A stretch of 64,000 bases of DNA from Symbiodinium sp. CCMP2592 (taxonomy: Eukaryota > Sar > Dinophyceae > Suessiales > Symbiodiniaceae). The stretch is taken from assembly GCA_905221615.1 (NCBI GenBank), contig CAJNDT010003223.1, positions 868,001 to 932,000 of the forward strand, given 5' to 3'. The notes under the pieces were generated by a model. It worked only from the letters and a program-made list of their open reading frames with translations, was not told where the DNA came from and did not search any database. Made by a program: the position numbers and the translations under genes. Shown piece by piece: positions 12,001 through 21,191 of this stretch (its first letter is position 1; every line of letters begins with the position of its first letter).

Positions 12001-15000
12001 ACCAGTTACTAAGCCCCCCGAGCCTCCAAGTCTCATTTGCTCCCAGGTCGCATGGTTACAGTTTCTGAACACAGCACCACATCTCGATCCACTAACACAA
12101 AGCCGGCAATCCCAGAACGAGACCCACGATGCCGACGCTAGATCCTAAACCCGAAGGTGCTGAAACCCTAAAGCCTTAAATCCTAAACCCCAAACCGGAA
12201 ACCCGAGACCCTGAACCCCTAAACCCTAAACCCTACACCCTAAACCCCTAAACCCCAAACCCTTAAACCCTAAATCCCGAGATCCCTAAACCCAGAAACC
12301 GGGAAGTTCGGACGTTAGGACGCCGCCCATCTCGGACCCGTCAGATGAGGCCTTTCTGGGTCGGGGATCCGGGCACCTAATTTAGGGGCTTAAACAAATA
12401 CCATTATATACTATTTTGGAAATTCCTTATTCTGATTGTAGTATAATCGGCCCCCAAACCCTATTCTAATTATTAAGGCGCGTATAGTAACATAGAAGCC
12501 GCAATAATTACCAACACTATTCCTTGGGGCTCCTTACTACCAGGATATTGTAAAAAGGGGCAAAACTCTAGTATATCAGAGCCGCATATATAAAGGCTTA
12601 TAAAGGCACTCGGGGAATTTTCAGGGGTCTTTTAAGGAGTATAAGCCTGGCTGTAATCTTTAATAGTCCTCTATTGAAAGTTTAAGCAATCCTTCTAGTA
12701 TTCCTGATCGTAACGCTTTCACTAATCCTTGGAGAAATCTTTCCAAGGAGCCCTGTTCGACCGGAGTCTGTGCCGCTCTCATGTGTTGACAAACTTTCAC
12801 ATGAAGAGGCTTTAGACCATCAGCCCCAAACCCTACTTGGAGGTTCATGGGTAGTTATAGGTGCGGTTATAAGTCCTCCAATATGGGTTGGAAGTATAGT
12901 TACCCTACTTATAACCCTACTTGTAGCTACCCACGAACCTCCAAGTAGTGATCTTGTCTCAGGCAAACCCCAACCCTAAACCCCTAAACTCCTAAACTCT
13001 AAACCCTAAACCCTTAACCCCAAACCCTAAATTAAGCTTAGAGGATTTTGGTTTCTCCTTCTTTGCTCCATGGCTGGGCGCGCAGGAAGTCGTCGAAGAT
13101 TCGACTGGACCGTGCCCGTGTAGGCAAGGCAGGCACTGAGGATGTTCATCAGGGACCCCCAAAGCACATAAGCATAGGCATTTTGTAGGGATATCACTAT
13201 CCTTGTTTTTGCTTATGTGTTTTTTCGGGGCCCTAGTTCAGGGTTTGGGTCCTGAGCCCTGCATCCTAGCTGTTCGCAGTCGGAAAAGAGCCCTTAACAC
13301 AAAACTGAAACTCCTATGCCCTCGATTTGTTGGTAGAGACCTGTGGGATGGCCCACCAGGTACCTGCAAGTAGGGGCCACCTTCTTTGCAGTGGCTGTCA
13401 TGGCCGGGAGCTCAGTTGCGCCTAACCAGACCCCCGGGAGGATCTAGAAAGTAGATCCCCTAATTTGGGGCCCTATACTACTAAGGGTACTTTATTAGGA
13501 ACCCCCATTAAGGGATCTACTGTTTGGATCCTCCCGGGGGTATGGGTAACCTATGACAACTTGATTCCACTCGAAATTTCAGGTCTGGACCTTTGTGGCG
13601 GACGCCTTCTCAGCCGGTTGTTGCTGTAGATTTCCCCGCCTTGGCCTTCTTCTTCACGAGTTTGCAGCTATGCTGCAGGCCTGGCTGTGCTACAGCGGGC
13701 CTCTTACAGAAGGCTCGGGGCGCAAGGGATCGAGATGCTAGCCGGGCTTCACCCTCTTGCTTCATCTTGAAGCAGGCGTCCTCGCCGCCAAAAAGACGGG
13801 CATAGAAGGCCCGCTTTTCACAGCTGAGCTTCCCTGCTTGGGTTCCCCGCGCCTCTGAAGCAGGTCAAAAGACGGAAGGCGCCGATGCAAGTGCCGAGTG
13901 GAGCTCTCTAGGAAGCGGTTCCCTTCCTCAAGGTTTCCCACATCCGGAGTACAGATTTGAAGACGGGGGAGCACCCAAAACCCTAAAAACCCTTCAAGCA
14001 TGAACAGGAAACACGCAACCACAGCAGGTGAGCCCTCCGACATCTCCGAAAGCGTCCTTCAGAGAGTCGCGCAAGGCTCGATGCTGCTGACTGGGATCGG
14101 CTTTGGGTACATGTCAGTAATTAGGGTCAATACCTTAACCTGCCGAAACCTACTTTGTGGTAGCGCCCCTATGCATTCCACATTGGGGCTATTCTCGGAG
14201 CCTACCAAAAAGCATTTTTTTGGTAGTTCAAGGCAGGCTTTTGGAGGCTTGTTTCATCGCGTGAAGACTCCAGCATAAAGTGCCTTTCACCCGCTTGTTT
14301 GCCCAGAGACTCCAATATCCCTTAATTAAGGCATATACCTTAATTTTAAGGTCTATTCCCTAATCAAGGGATATTGGAGGAGTCTCTGTCTGCCGGGATA
14401 CCTCGTCAAAGCATCCCAAACCAGGAGCCCCCTGCAAGTCCTGATATGGGAGTTAGGATTAAGGGGACCCTTGGGGATAAAGACCCTCTCAATAAGGTCC
14501 CTTTTAAGAGAGCCAGATCTGGGGTTCAGAAGGCGTACCCTTTAAGGGGTCTTTCAAATAATACTACCTATGATAGCAAAACCCGGTGCCTGGGCCTGCT
14601 GCAAAGCATACTCCGGAGCAGCCTGAACGGACATCACCCTGAAAACCCGGTGTGGAACGCCCTCCGTGTCCCAGGTTTCGCAGACTTCATCATCGAAAAC
14701 AGCAGAAAGGATGGGGGCTTTGGATTGTTTCTCTTTTCTCGGTTCGAGGGCCTGCCTGGTCTGGCGGCTATCGGGGTTGGAGTTTTCCTGGGCTCCCTGG
14801 TATGGATGATGGACAAAATCCTGCATGACCCTAAGGACTCTAAACTATGAGAATTATGGTATATTCCTTATAATGGGTCAGGCAGGATTTTGTCCATCAG
14901 CACTATGGATGATGCAGCTGCGCACCACGATGCCAAAAGAAAAGCCTCTGTCACAGGAAGATCCATCAGGTTCGCGCCTCATTTTGGCGAAAGCAGAGGA

Positions 15001-16358
15001 TACTTGGAGGTTCATGGGTAGTTATAAGAGGGGTTTTAAGTCCCCTGATATGGGTTATAAGTATAGTTACCCGACTTATAACCCTACTTATAACTACCCA
15101 TGAACCTCCAAGTACAGGTTACAGCAACCCTAAACCTTAAACCCTGAACCCTAAACCCACCTGGTAAGGTATTCCTTCTGGTACCTGCAGTGGGAAAAGG
15201 GCCCGCAAAATAAAAAAAACAAACCCTAAATCCTAAACCCTAAACCCCTAAACCCTAAACCCCCAAACCCCCAAGCCCTAAACCCCAAACCCCCAACCCT
15301 GCACACCTAAACCCCTGAACCCAGGCCTTCGGGTATCCCAAACTTCTCACTGAGGCGGTGAGATGCGAAGCCTTGACCTGGCCAAGTTCGAGGCCAGCCA
15401 TGACATGATGGGATTAATGATAAAGGGTTTTCGAAAATTAGGGGTACCTTTAAAGGCTTAAGGGTACTATAAGGGTTCCTTTAAAGGGTTACTATAAGGG
15501 TTTCTTCAAAGGGCTGTAGGGGTTTGCAGTTTCCGAAAATTAGGGCGGGTACCTTTACAGGGTTAAGGGTACTATAAGGGTTCCTCTAAAGGGATCCTTA
15601 TATAGGGTTCCTTCAAGGGACCTATAAAAGGTTTAGGGTTTGGAGTTTCCGAAAATTAGGGGTGCCTGTAAAGGGTTACTAGAAGGGTACTATAATGGTT
15701 GCTTCAAATGGCTCTATAGGGGTCTAAAGTTTCCGAAAATTGGGAGGACCTCGTTTTGGGGTCCTTATAATAAGGATCCTATATATTAGGAACCCCTAGT
15801 TTCTGAAACTGGATCCTTTTTTGGGTACCATAATTTTGACAACCACCCATATAGAAGCCTAAATAGTTACCCAAATGCTTCCTTAGGGATCCTTATTACA
15901 TATCGTGGTACTAGAAGGTAGCCCCAAACCCTTAACTACTAAGGATGACAAATTACTTCGGGTTTCAAGGCTTTAGGGTCTACTGTATCCTTGTAAAGTT
16001 TCATTGTCATGGGGCTCTTTAGAAGTGTAGGGTTCTCTGATTAAAATAGAGGCCTAGATCATTACCAATATTTTTGGGGTTCCTTATTATGCTTACAGTA
16101 TAGTGGGCCCCAAAACCTACGCTAATGATTAAGGCCCCTATATTACATCCTAGCCCCTATAGTAGCCCTTATAGACCCCTTTTAATAATTTAACGGAACC
16201 CTATTCTAATTATTAAGGCCCCCTTTATTAGGGTCCTTGCAGCTGCCATCATCCAGGAGTTGGTTGCAGTTGCTCCTGCAGCTGCAGCATCAGCGCTTTA
16301 TGGCTACAAGGGCGGCAGTGGGCCTTCCAAGGCCCGCGCTTGCTTGATGTCGCCCTAA
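9057..16358 (+). CDS. Probable multi-pass membrane protein, dispersed exons
   Basis: Exon-like segments on one strand, several with hydrophobic helices. About 9057-9340: a Ser/Thr/Arg-rich stretch, then LEEAVAILVLLASSLLLVLL. About 10490-10670: YILFLIAFF then ELSVLLAFYGLAAFR, split by a family C element. About 13374-13430: ATFFAVAVMAGSSVAPNQTP. From 13582: VWTFVADAFS. About 13999-14125: ISESVLQRVAQGSMLLTGIG. About 14585-14811 with 14915-15000: GLAAIGVGVFLGSLVW. Terminal exon about 16243-16358: IIQELVAVAPAAAASALYGY, stop at 16356-16358. Introns hold TTTAGGG tracts and hairpin elements. No family was recognised. Assigning all segments to one gene is inferred from strand, hydrophobicity and the lack of other starts or stops. 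Individual exons are firmer (especially 14585-14811) than the whole model. Confidence 0.4.
9483..9600. mobile_element. Hairpin element, family A
   Basis: Left arm TACTTGGAGGTTCATGGGTA, right arm CTACCCATGAACCACCAAGTA. TA lies at each border. Confidence 0.8.
10524..10629. mobile_element. Hairpin element, family C
   Basis: Arms CCCAGAGACTCCAATATCCC and GGGATATTGGAGTCTCTGAG. It splits two hydrophobic exon-like segments of the membrane-protein gene. Confidence 0.8.
10992..11102. mobile_element. Hairpin element, family A
   Basis: Arms CTTGGAGGTTCATGGGTAGT and ACTCATGAACCTCCAAG, followed by TA. Confidence 0.85.
11181..11290. mobile_element. Hairpin element, family I
   Basis: Arms TAGGGGCCTTATAATAGTTA and GGAGGCCCCTATA, with a central GGGCCCCGAAATTC block. 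Related copies: about 12383-12489, 16044-16145, 39189-39270, 40590-40690, 45605-45735 and 56345-56450. Confidence 0.6.
11901..12029. mobile_element. Hairpin element, family B
   Basis: Arms TTGGAGGGTCGGGGGACTTA and TAAGCCCCCCGAGCCTCCAA. The interior reads GTAGTAAGTAGACTTATAAG. Confidence 0.85.
12160..12300. repeat. Intronic CCCTAAA telomere-like tract
   Basis: About 15 imperfect CCCTAAA/CCCCTAAA units, with substitutions such as CCCGAAA. It is internal, not terminal, because unique sequence continues on both sides. Confidence 0.9.
12834..12947. mobile_element. Hairpin element, family A
   Basis: TA borders, arms CTTGGAGGTTCATGGGTAGT and CTACCCACGAACCTCCAAG. It sits directly beside a CCCTAAA tract. 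Confidence 0.85.
13151..13235. mobile_element. Short hairpin element (singleton family)
   Basis: Arms AGGGACCCCCAAAGCACATA and TATGTGTTTTTTCGGGGCCCT around a short spacer. No second copy was seen in the window. Confidence 0.6.
13430..13541. mobile_element. Hairpin element (singleton family) next to a hydrophobic exon
   Basis: Arms ACCCCCGGGAGGATCT and GGATCCTCCCGGGGGT. Its left edge abuts the exon-like frame ending VAPNQTPG. Confidence 0.65.
14302..14388. mobile_element. Hairpin element, family C
   Basis: Arms CCCAGAGACTCCAATATCCC and GGGATATTGGAGGAGTCTCT. The right arm carries a 3-bp insertion (GGA). Confidence 0.8.
14807..14902. mobile_element. Hairpin element, family D', with 11-bp target duplication in an exon
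   Basis: TGATGGACAAAATCCTGCAT on the left and AGGATTTTGTCCATCA on the right. TATGGATGATG occurs at 14801-14811 and 14904-14914. Removing the sequence between, plus one repeat copy, leaves an open frame GSLVWMMQLRTTMPKEK across the joint. Confidence 0.8.
15003..15112. mobile_element. Hairpin element, family A
   Basis: TA duplicated at 15001-15002 and 15113-15114. Arms CTTGGAGGTTCATGGGTAGT and ACTACCCATGAACCTCCAAG. Removal joins GCAGAGGATA to CAGGTTACAG with the upstream frame still open. Confidence 0.85.
15205..15320. repeat. Intronic CCCTAAA telomere-like tract
   Basis: Run of CCCTAAA and CCCCTAAA units preceded by a short A run. Confidence 0.9.
15420..15810. repeat. Tandem fragments of family E arms
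   Basis: GTTTCCGAAAATTAGGG or a close variant recurs near 15428, 15530, 15645 and 15732, separated by runs of CTTTAAAGGGTTACTATAAGGG. It looks like tandem growth of an element interior. No exon was seen. Confidence 0.7.
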
Positions 16359-16930
16359 ATGATGTTGTAGCAAAGTCCAAAGACATGTCACGCTCTATTA
16401 CCCTAAACCCCTAAACCCTAAACCCTAAACCCCTAAACCCTAAACTGATATTTAGAAATACGAAACCCGAACAGAAACCCTGAACCCTGGACCCGAAGTT
16501 TCCGTGGATTCGGTGCTGAGTGATTTTGTGGGGCACGTTGTATTATTGGCGTGCTACCCTTTGCTCACGTCAATGTGAGTCCCGTGCTCATTTTCATCGC
16601 CGTTGGTCTTGTTACGTGCTGAACCTATCTGGCGCTAGATTGCTAGAAGCTTGTTTCATCTGTTGATCGACTTCTGGCACTGAACACCGGCCGGCGACAT
16701 GAATTTTCAACTAACCAGCTAATTTTGTTGTTGTGTCGTCAGCCCCCAAATGGACCGGACACCTGTGTGCGCCCCTCACAGCGAAATGAAGGGGCAACCA
16801 TCTGACATGTGCGCAGAAGCGTGGCCTACAGCACGTAGCAAGGCCAACGGTTGACAACTGGCGTCGTCGTCCGGAAAGCAAGTGAAACGACAACCAATTC
16901 ACGGCCACTACAAGCACACACACCACAAAC

Positions 16931-16997
16931 GGAGGAGTCTGCGTGGGTAATAAGGATCCCTATATAAAGCCAAACCAACCCACCCAGACTCCTCGTG
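16931..16997. repeat. Short hairpin
   Basis: AGGAGTCTGCGTGGGTAATA pairs imperfectly with CCCACCCAGACTCCT around a 30-bp AT-richer loop. It lies just upstream of the next gene. Confidence 0.55.
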
Positions 16998-17172
16998 TCT
17001 GGCGACAGGAATTTTCAGCATTTCGCTTCACCCCATCATCTCCTCTCATCTTCCTCTCATCTCATCCCCGTGCTTATCTTTGTCCTCATGTAGTTGTTCT
17101 CGCGGTGTTGCGTTCCTTGTGCATTTGTGGTCCCGTACTGCGATTTCTCAGCGTGATTCTGCATCATTACCC

Positions 17173-20100
17173 ATGTTCGTCCGCGAAAATTGGTCGGAAG
17201 GAGACCAAGGAGAAAGACATCTCCTTCGGAGTGAAGGACAGCCGCGAAGCTCGAAAGCTTTCAAGCTTGGGATTTAGGGTCTGTGGTTTTTTCGACATAC
17301 ATGCAGATCCTTTGTTGAAGTCAAGTTAGGGCTGCGGAGGATAGGGATCTAGCTGGAAGAAGCAGCATCTTCACTACGTTTGCATGCTCAAGCCGAGCTT
17401 GCAGGAAACACCTTCTCAGCCGAGCTCGAAGCCTTCCGACAAGAAAGCACAAGGCGCCTTGTGATGTACCGCTCTTCTGTAGCCATGCCCCCAGAGACTC
17501 CAACAGCCCTTAATTAAGGAATATACCTTAAATTATAGTCTAGTAGGATCCTTAATATGATTTAACGATTATTCGCTAATTATAAGGGATATTGGAGTCT
17601 CTGGGCCTAGCCTTTCTGTAACCCTTGTTCCACGCAAAGCCACTTTGCAAGGCAGAGCTGCCCAGACTCCTGCCAGTCGGTGTGGAAGCTGCGTCAACAA
17701 CACGAAGAGTGCGGTAGCCAAGGGGAAATCATGTGGGCGGTTGTCAATGTTTTTTAAGGTCCCTTTTTGGGTCCTTATTATATTACGGCACCTATTATAT
17801 AGGGTACCCAAAAAGGGCCCAGAATTTTGACAACCACCCATGTCGGACTGGCTGCTGCGGTTTGCAGAGGATGTGCTTCGGGTTCGCTCATCGCCGAGGT
17901 TGCAGTTGCTACAACTTGAGCACGCCAGACGGGAACATCCAAATACCTCAGCTGGAGACCTCCTGCTTGTCGCACGAGTGGGGGTTTAGGGGTTTAGGGG
18001 GTTTGGTGGATTTAGGCGGTTTTATGGGGTTTTAGGGGGTTTAGGGTTTAGGGTATCTCGAGGTTTATGTTTAAGGTCGCCAGGGTGCGAGCAGCCCTCA
18101 CAAAGAGGATGCAAGCTTCATTGCTTCCCAATGTGGGTAGTTGTCAAAATTATGGTCCCTTTTTGGGTACCTGAAATATTAGGTGCCGTACTATATTAGG
18201 GACCCCAAAAAAGGAACCCTATTTTGACAACCACCCAATGTCAGGACACGCCTCATCTGAACCTGTTCAAGGAGCTCCTCAGAGGCTGCCTGCCTCTACT
18301 TACATAAAATCATGATAATTTATGCTGTGTTATGCTATATCTTTATTATATTATATCACACTATATTACATTGTACTGTAATCAACTATATCTTATTATA
18401 TGATGCTATATGATGCTATATTCTGCTATATTCTGCTATATCATCTTCTTAGGACTACGCGGCTCTGGCAAAGGTTGCTTGTAGCTGGGAAAGGGTCGTT
18501 GCACTTGTCTTGCGTGTTGCAGATCGCTTGGTGGCCAACTTGATGGGCGAAGGCCAGCTGGCGATTCTTGTTGCATTCAATCGGAAGAACCGACATAGTA
18601 ACGGATTTAGGGTTTAGGGGTTTAGGGTTTAGGATTTAGGGTTGGGGTTCGCTGACTGCGGCACGGATGCCGGAATGCCCTTCATCGTGACAGGTAGTCA
18701 GAAGATCTCCGAAACCACCGACGAAGAGGCGACCTTGTTTGCTTCAGGGGTTATGGTTAGAGCCCTTTATGGTTATACAGTAATTAATGGTAACCTTATA
18801 TGTATGTTATATATATATATATAGTTCATATGTATTTATTTCTTATATATATATATATATAGATAGATCTAGATAGAGCACACACCCTTTTGGTAACCCT
18901 TATATGGTACCTTACAGGAAGACTGGAGCCCCCAAAACGGAGGCTCTTCCACCCTGGGAGCCTCGCAGGTGAAGCTTGCGGGTGGCAAGGCTTCTTCGTC
19001 AGGCCAGAAGCCAAGTCCATGGGGAACTTTGGTTTAGGGCTTTTAAGGCTTTTAGGGCTTTTAATTAGGGCTTTTTAGGGTTTGGGGTTTGGGGCATAGG
19101 ATTTTCAGGGCTCTTTCCCATGGTTTTGCAGGGCTTTTCGAGCTCGGCTTCAAGCTGCTACAGTTTGGAGATTCAGAACATACGGGAGCCCTAAAACATA
19201 CTCGATACCTTACACCCGGGCCGCTTTAAACTCGATATTATCATGCCCCAAACCCAACATACCCAAAGCCCCAAATCCCTTCACGCTGAGCATCTGCATA
19301 GTGCCTAGAGCCTTTGTTGACCTCATAGATGTAGTCCGAAAAACCTAAAGTGCTGAACCCAGCGACTGCCCCAAACCCCAAAACCTTAACCCCGAACCCT
19401 AAGAACCCTAAACCCTAAACCCTAAACTCTGAACCCCTGAACCCAAAGCCCCAAAACAAACCCTAAATAGCCCTAAACCCTAAGAAAGGCCTGGCTTCGT
19501 TGAACCCCCGGCTGCCGCGATGGTTCTCGGGCCCGGATGTGACAGCCTCGGAAGCGATCCCTTGCGGGTTCAGGGGTTTAGGGGATAAGGTTTCGGGATT
19601 TATTGTTTTGGGCTTTAGGGGTTTAGGGGTTTGGAGGTTTAAGGACTAGGGTGGGGCGCACGGTGTCGACGCTGTGACTGCTCCATGTACGAGGACGCAC
19701 GGAAAATTCGGGATGCGTTTGGGCTTAGGGTGGAGGGTTTAGGGTCTCTTGCAGGAGGGCAGTTGGCGGGAACCAGCGGCTCTTTAGTGTTTGTCTTTTG
19801 TTTAGGGTTTAGGGCTGTCGAAGCGGCGAAGCCCCAAAATTTTAAACACCTGAACTCCACACCAAACCCTAAACCCTGAACCCCAAACCCTAAAAGTCGC
19901 CGGCAAGCTTTGGAGCAATCCCTGTAAGCCTCAAGGTTCTTACTATTTTGGGGATTCCTTAATATAATTACAGCACACTGGGCCCCAAAGCCCTATTCTA
20001 CCATTGAGGCCCCCATATTACATCCTTATCATAGCACTTATAATAGACCCCTTTTAAAGGCACCCTATTCGCACCGTTAAGGCCCCTATATTAAAGCTTC

Positions 20101-20790
20101 GAAGCCGAGGCCGAGCAAGAGAAGAGCGATGCTTGCCTAAAGCCGGTGAAGGAAGACGCCCTGGAGGAAACTTCTGAATTTTCTGGTGTCTGTTTGGGGT
20201 TTGCCGGGGGTGGGGTGGGGTTTGCGGGGTTAGACCTCAAAGCTTTTGGAGTTCGGTGTTTCCTGCTGCGATTTCGTGATGCAGGTTTAGGAGTCTGGGG
20301 TCTAGGGTCAAGAGTTTCATTGCAAGGCACGGCCTACAAGCCTGCAGAGCATTGCTTGCGCAGGAGCTGTTGCTGCAGCTGCTGCAGTCCACCTCCATCG
20401 ACGACAAGATACTGGGCTTTGGAGTACCATACTTTAATACCTTTTTTGGGACCAGTATGGTATACTTCGAGGGGACCATTATGAAATAAAAGTCTATACT
20501 TTTTGGTATTGGTATTTCAAAACCCAGGATAACGGCCCCCTGGACTTCGCAGAGACACCGGAACTCCAAAGGCAGTGCCAAGGATGGAGCCTGGGGATTG
20601 CGCGGAATGTCACGATCCGAGCAGCAATAACAGCCTCAACAGTTTCAGTTCCACTGATAGTCTCCGTTTCCCACCCGAAGACCGCATATGCTGAGCAGGA
20701 GGCGGAAAGTATAGTGACTCCTGCCATTGCTGCTGCCGCCGCAGTCGCTGTTGCTGCCGCACCACATGTCATATATCATAAAGTAGAAGC
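17173..20790 (+). CDS. Multi-exon gene of unknown function containing element-derived introns
   Basis: Possible start ATG at 17173 (MFVRENWSEGDQGERHLLRS). Exon 17353-17478 reads AQAELAGNTFSAELEAFRQE. Then intron 17479-17610 (GT-AG, carrying a family C element), exon 17611-17734, element 17735-17838, exon 17844-17977 (SDWLLRFAEDVLRVRSSPRL), and a GT-AG intron 17978-18083 with TTTAGGG repeats. Exon 18084-18134 and the exon from 18242 are split by another element. Later candidates: about 18453-18597 (RVADRLVANLMGEGQLAILV), 18648-18750, 18917-19031, 19489-19568, 20094-20186 (acidic), 20326-20406 and about 20529-20620 (DNGPLDFAETPELQRQCQGW). The helical, HEAT/PPR-like look is an impression only; no domain was recognised. 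Whether exons after 18.6 kb belong to the same gene is unknown. Confidence 0.5.
17488..17604. mobile_element. Hairpin element, family C, inside a GT-AG intron
   Basis: Arms CCAGAGACTCCAACAGCCCT and ATATTGGAGTCTCTGG. The flanks supply the splice sites: GTAGCC at 17479 and CCTAG ending at 17610, giving a phase-0 join. Confidence 0.8.
17735..17838. mobile_element. Hairpin element, family F, exact frame-restoring insertion
   Basis: Arms GGGCGGTTGTCAATG and AATTTTGACAACCACCC, with ATGT repeated at both borders (17731-17734 and 17840-17843). Joining 17734 to 17844 gives QGEIMSDWLLRFAEDVLRV in the frame used on both sides. No AG dinucleotide is available at the right border for an exact join, so splicing would be non-canonical. 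Confidence 0.8.
17978..18083 (+). other. GT-AG intron with TTTAGGG units
   Basis: GTGGGGGTTTAGGGG start and GGTCGCCAG end. The flanking exons join in phase as LLLVAR plus GASSPHKED. The interior is mostly TTTAGGG/TTTAGGGG. Confidence 0.55.
18135..18233. mobile_element. Hairpin element, family F, with 8-bp target duplication
   Basis: CCCAATGT at 18127-18134 and again at 18234-18241. Arms GGGTAGTTGTCAAAAT and ATTTTGACAACCA. Exact removal reads ASFIASQCQDTPHLNLFKEL without a stop. Confidence 0.85.
20407..20528. mobile_element. Hairpin element (singleton family) between two exons
   Basis: ACTGGGCTTTGGAGTACCAT pairs imperfectly with GGTATTTCAAAACCCAG. Treating ATACTGGG...ACCCAG as the intron joins QSTSIDDK to DNGPLDFAET in frame. 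Confidence 0.6.
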
Positions 20791-20879
20791 CAGAAAGTTG
20801 GAACGTTATCCTCATGCCCATCGGGTAAATTAAATGGAGCCCCACCACATCTTCCAAATCGATGTTCCAACTTTCTGGG
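20791..20879. mobile_element. Short hairpin element (singleton family)
   Basis: CAGAAAGTTGGAAC on the left and GTTCCAACTTTCTGGG on the right. The opposite strand is open across it, so the orientation of any exon here is uncertain. Confidence 0.55.
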
Positions 20880-21039
20880 CTGCACTCAAAAGAAACCGGG
20901 GCAACATAGTCATCATTGTGGTAGTCAGCATATAGCTGCACCTACAAGATGAGATTAAACTTGGCCCAAGAGACCATGGTTCTGTCAACTCGCCGTTCAA
21001 CCCTTAAATCCTGAAGCCCCAAACCCGTATCCCTAAGAC

Positions 21040-21185
21040 CAGAAACCCCTAAACCCTAAACACCACACCCTAAACCCCAAAACCCTAAATCCTAAAACCC
21101 TAAAAACCTAATCCCTAATCCCTAAACGCTAAACCCCTAACCCTAAAACCCTAAACCCTAAACCCCAAAAGAAAACCCTAAAACC
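21040..21185. repeat. Intronic CCCTAAA telomere-like tract
   Basis: About 15 CCCTAAA variants, ending just before the first TPR exon. Confidence 0.9.
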
Positions 21186-21191
21186 GCGAAG

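Noticed and set aside
12160..12300. True chromosome end
   Set aside because: Telomere-like units here and elsewhere are imperfect, occur in both orientations and are followed by unique sequence, so they are interstitial.
12660..12848. Minus-strand frame (RFLQGLVKALRSGILEGLLK)
   Set aside because: Short, overlaps a family A arm and has no supporting exon on that strand.
20645..20941. Minus-strand gene (frame reading DYHNDDYVAPVSFECSPESW)
   Set aside because: It looks protein-like, but it runs through both arms of a hairpin and opposes the + strand frame DNGPLDFAETPELQ that has splice-like boundaries. Left unresolved rather than annotated.
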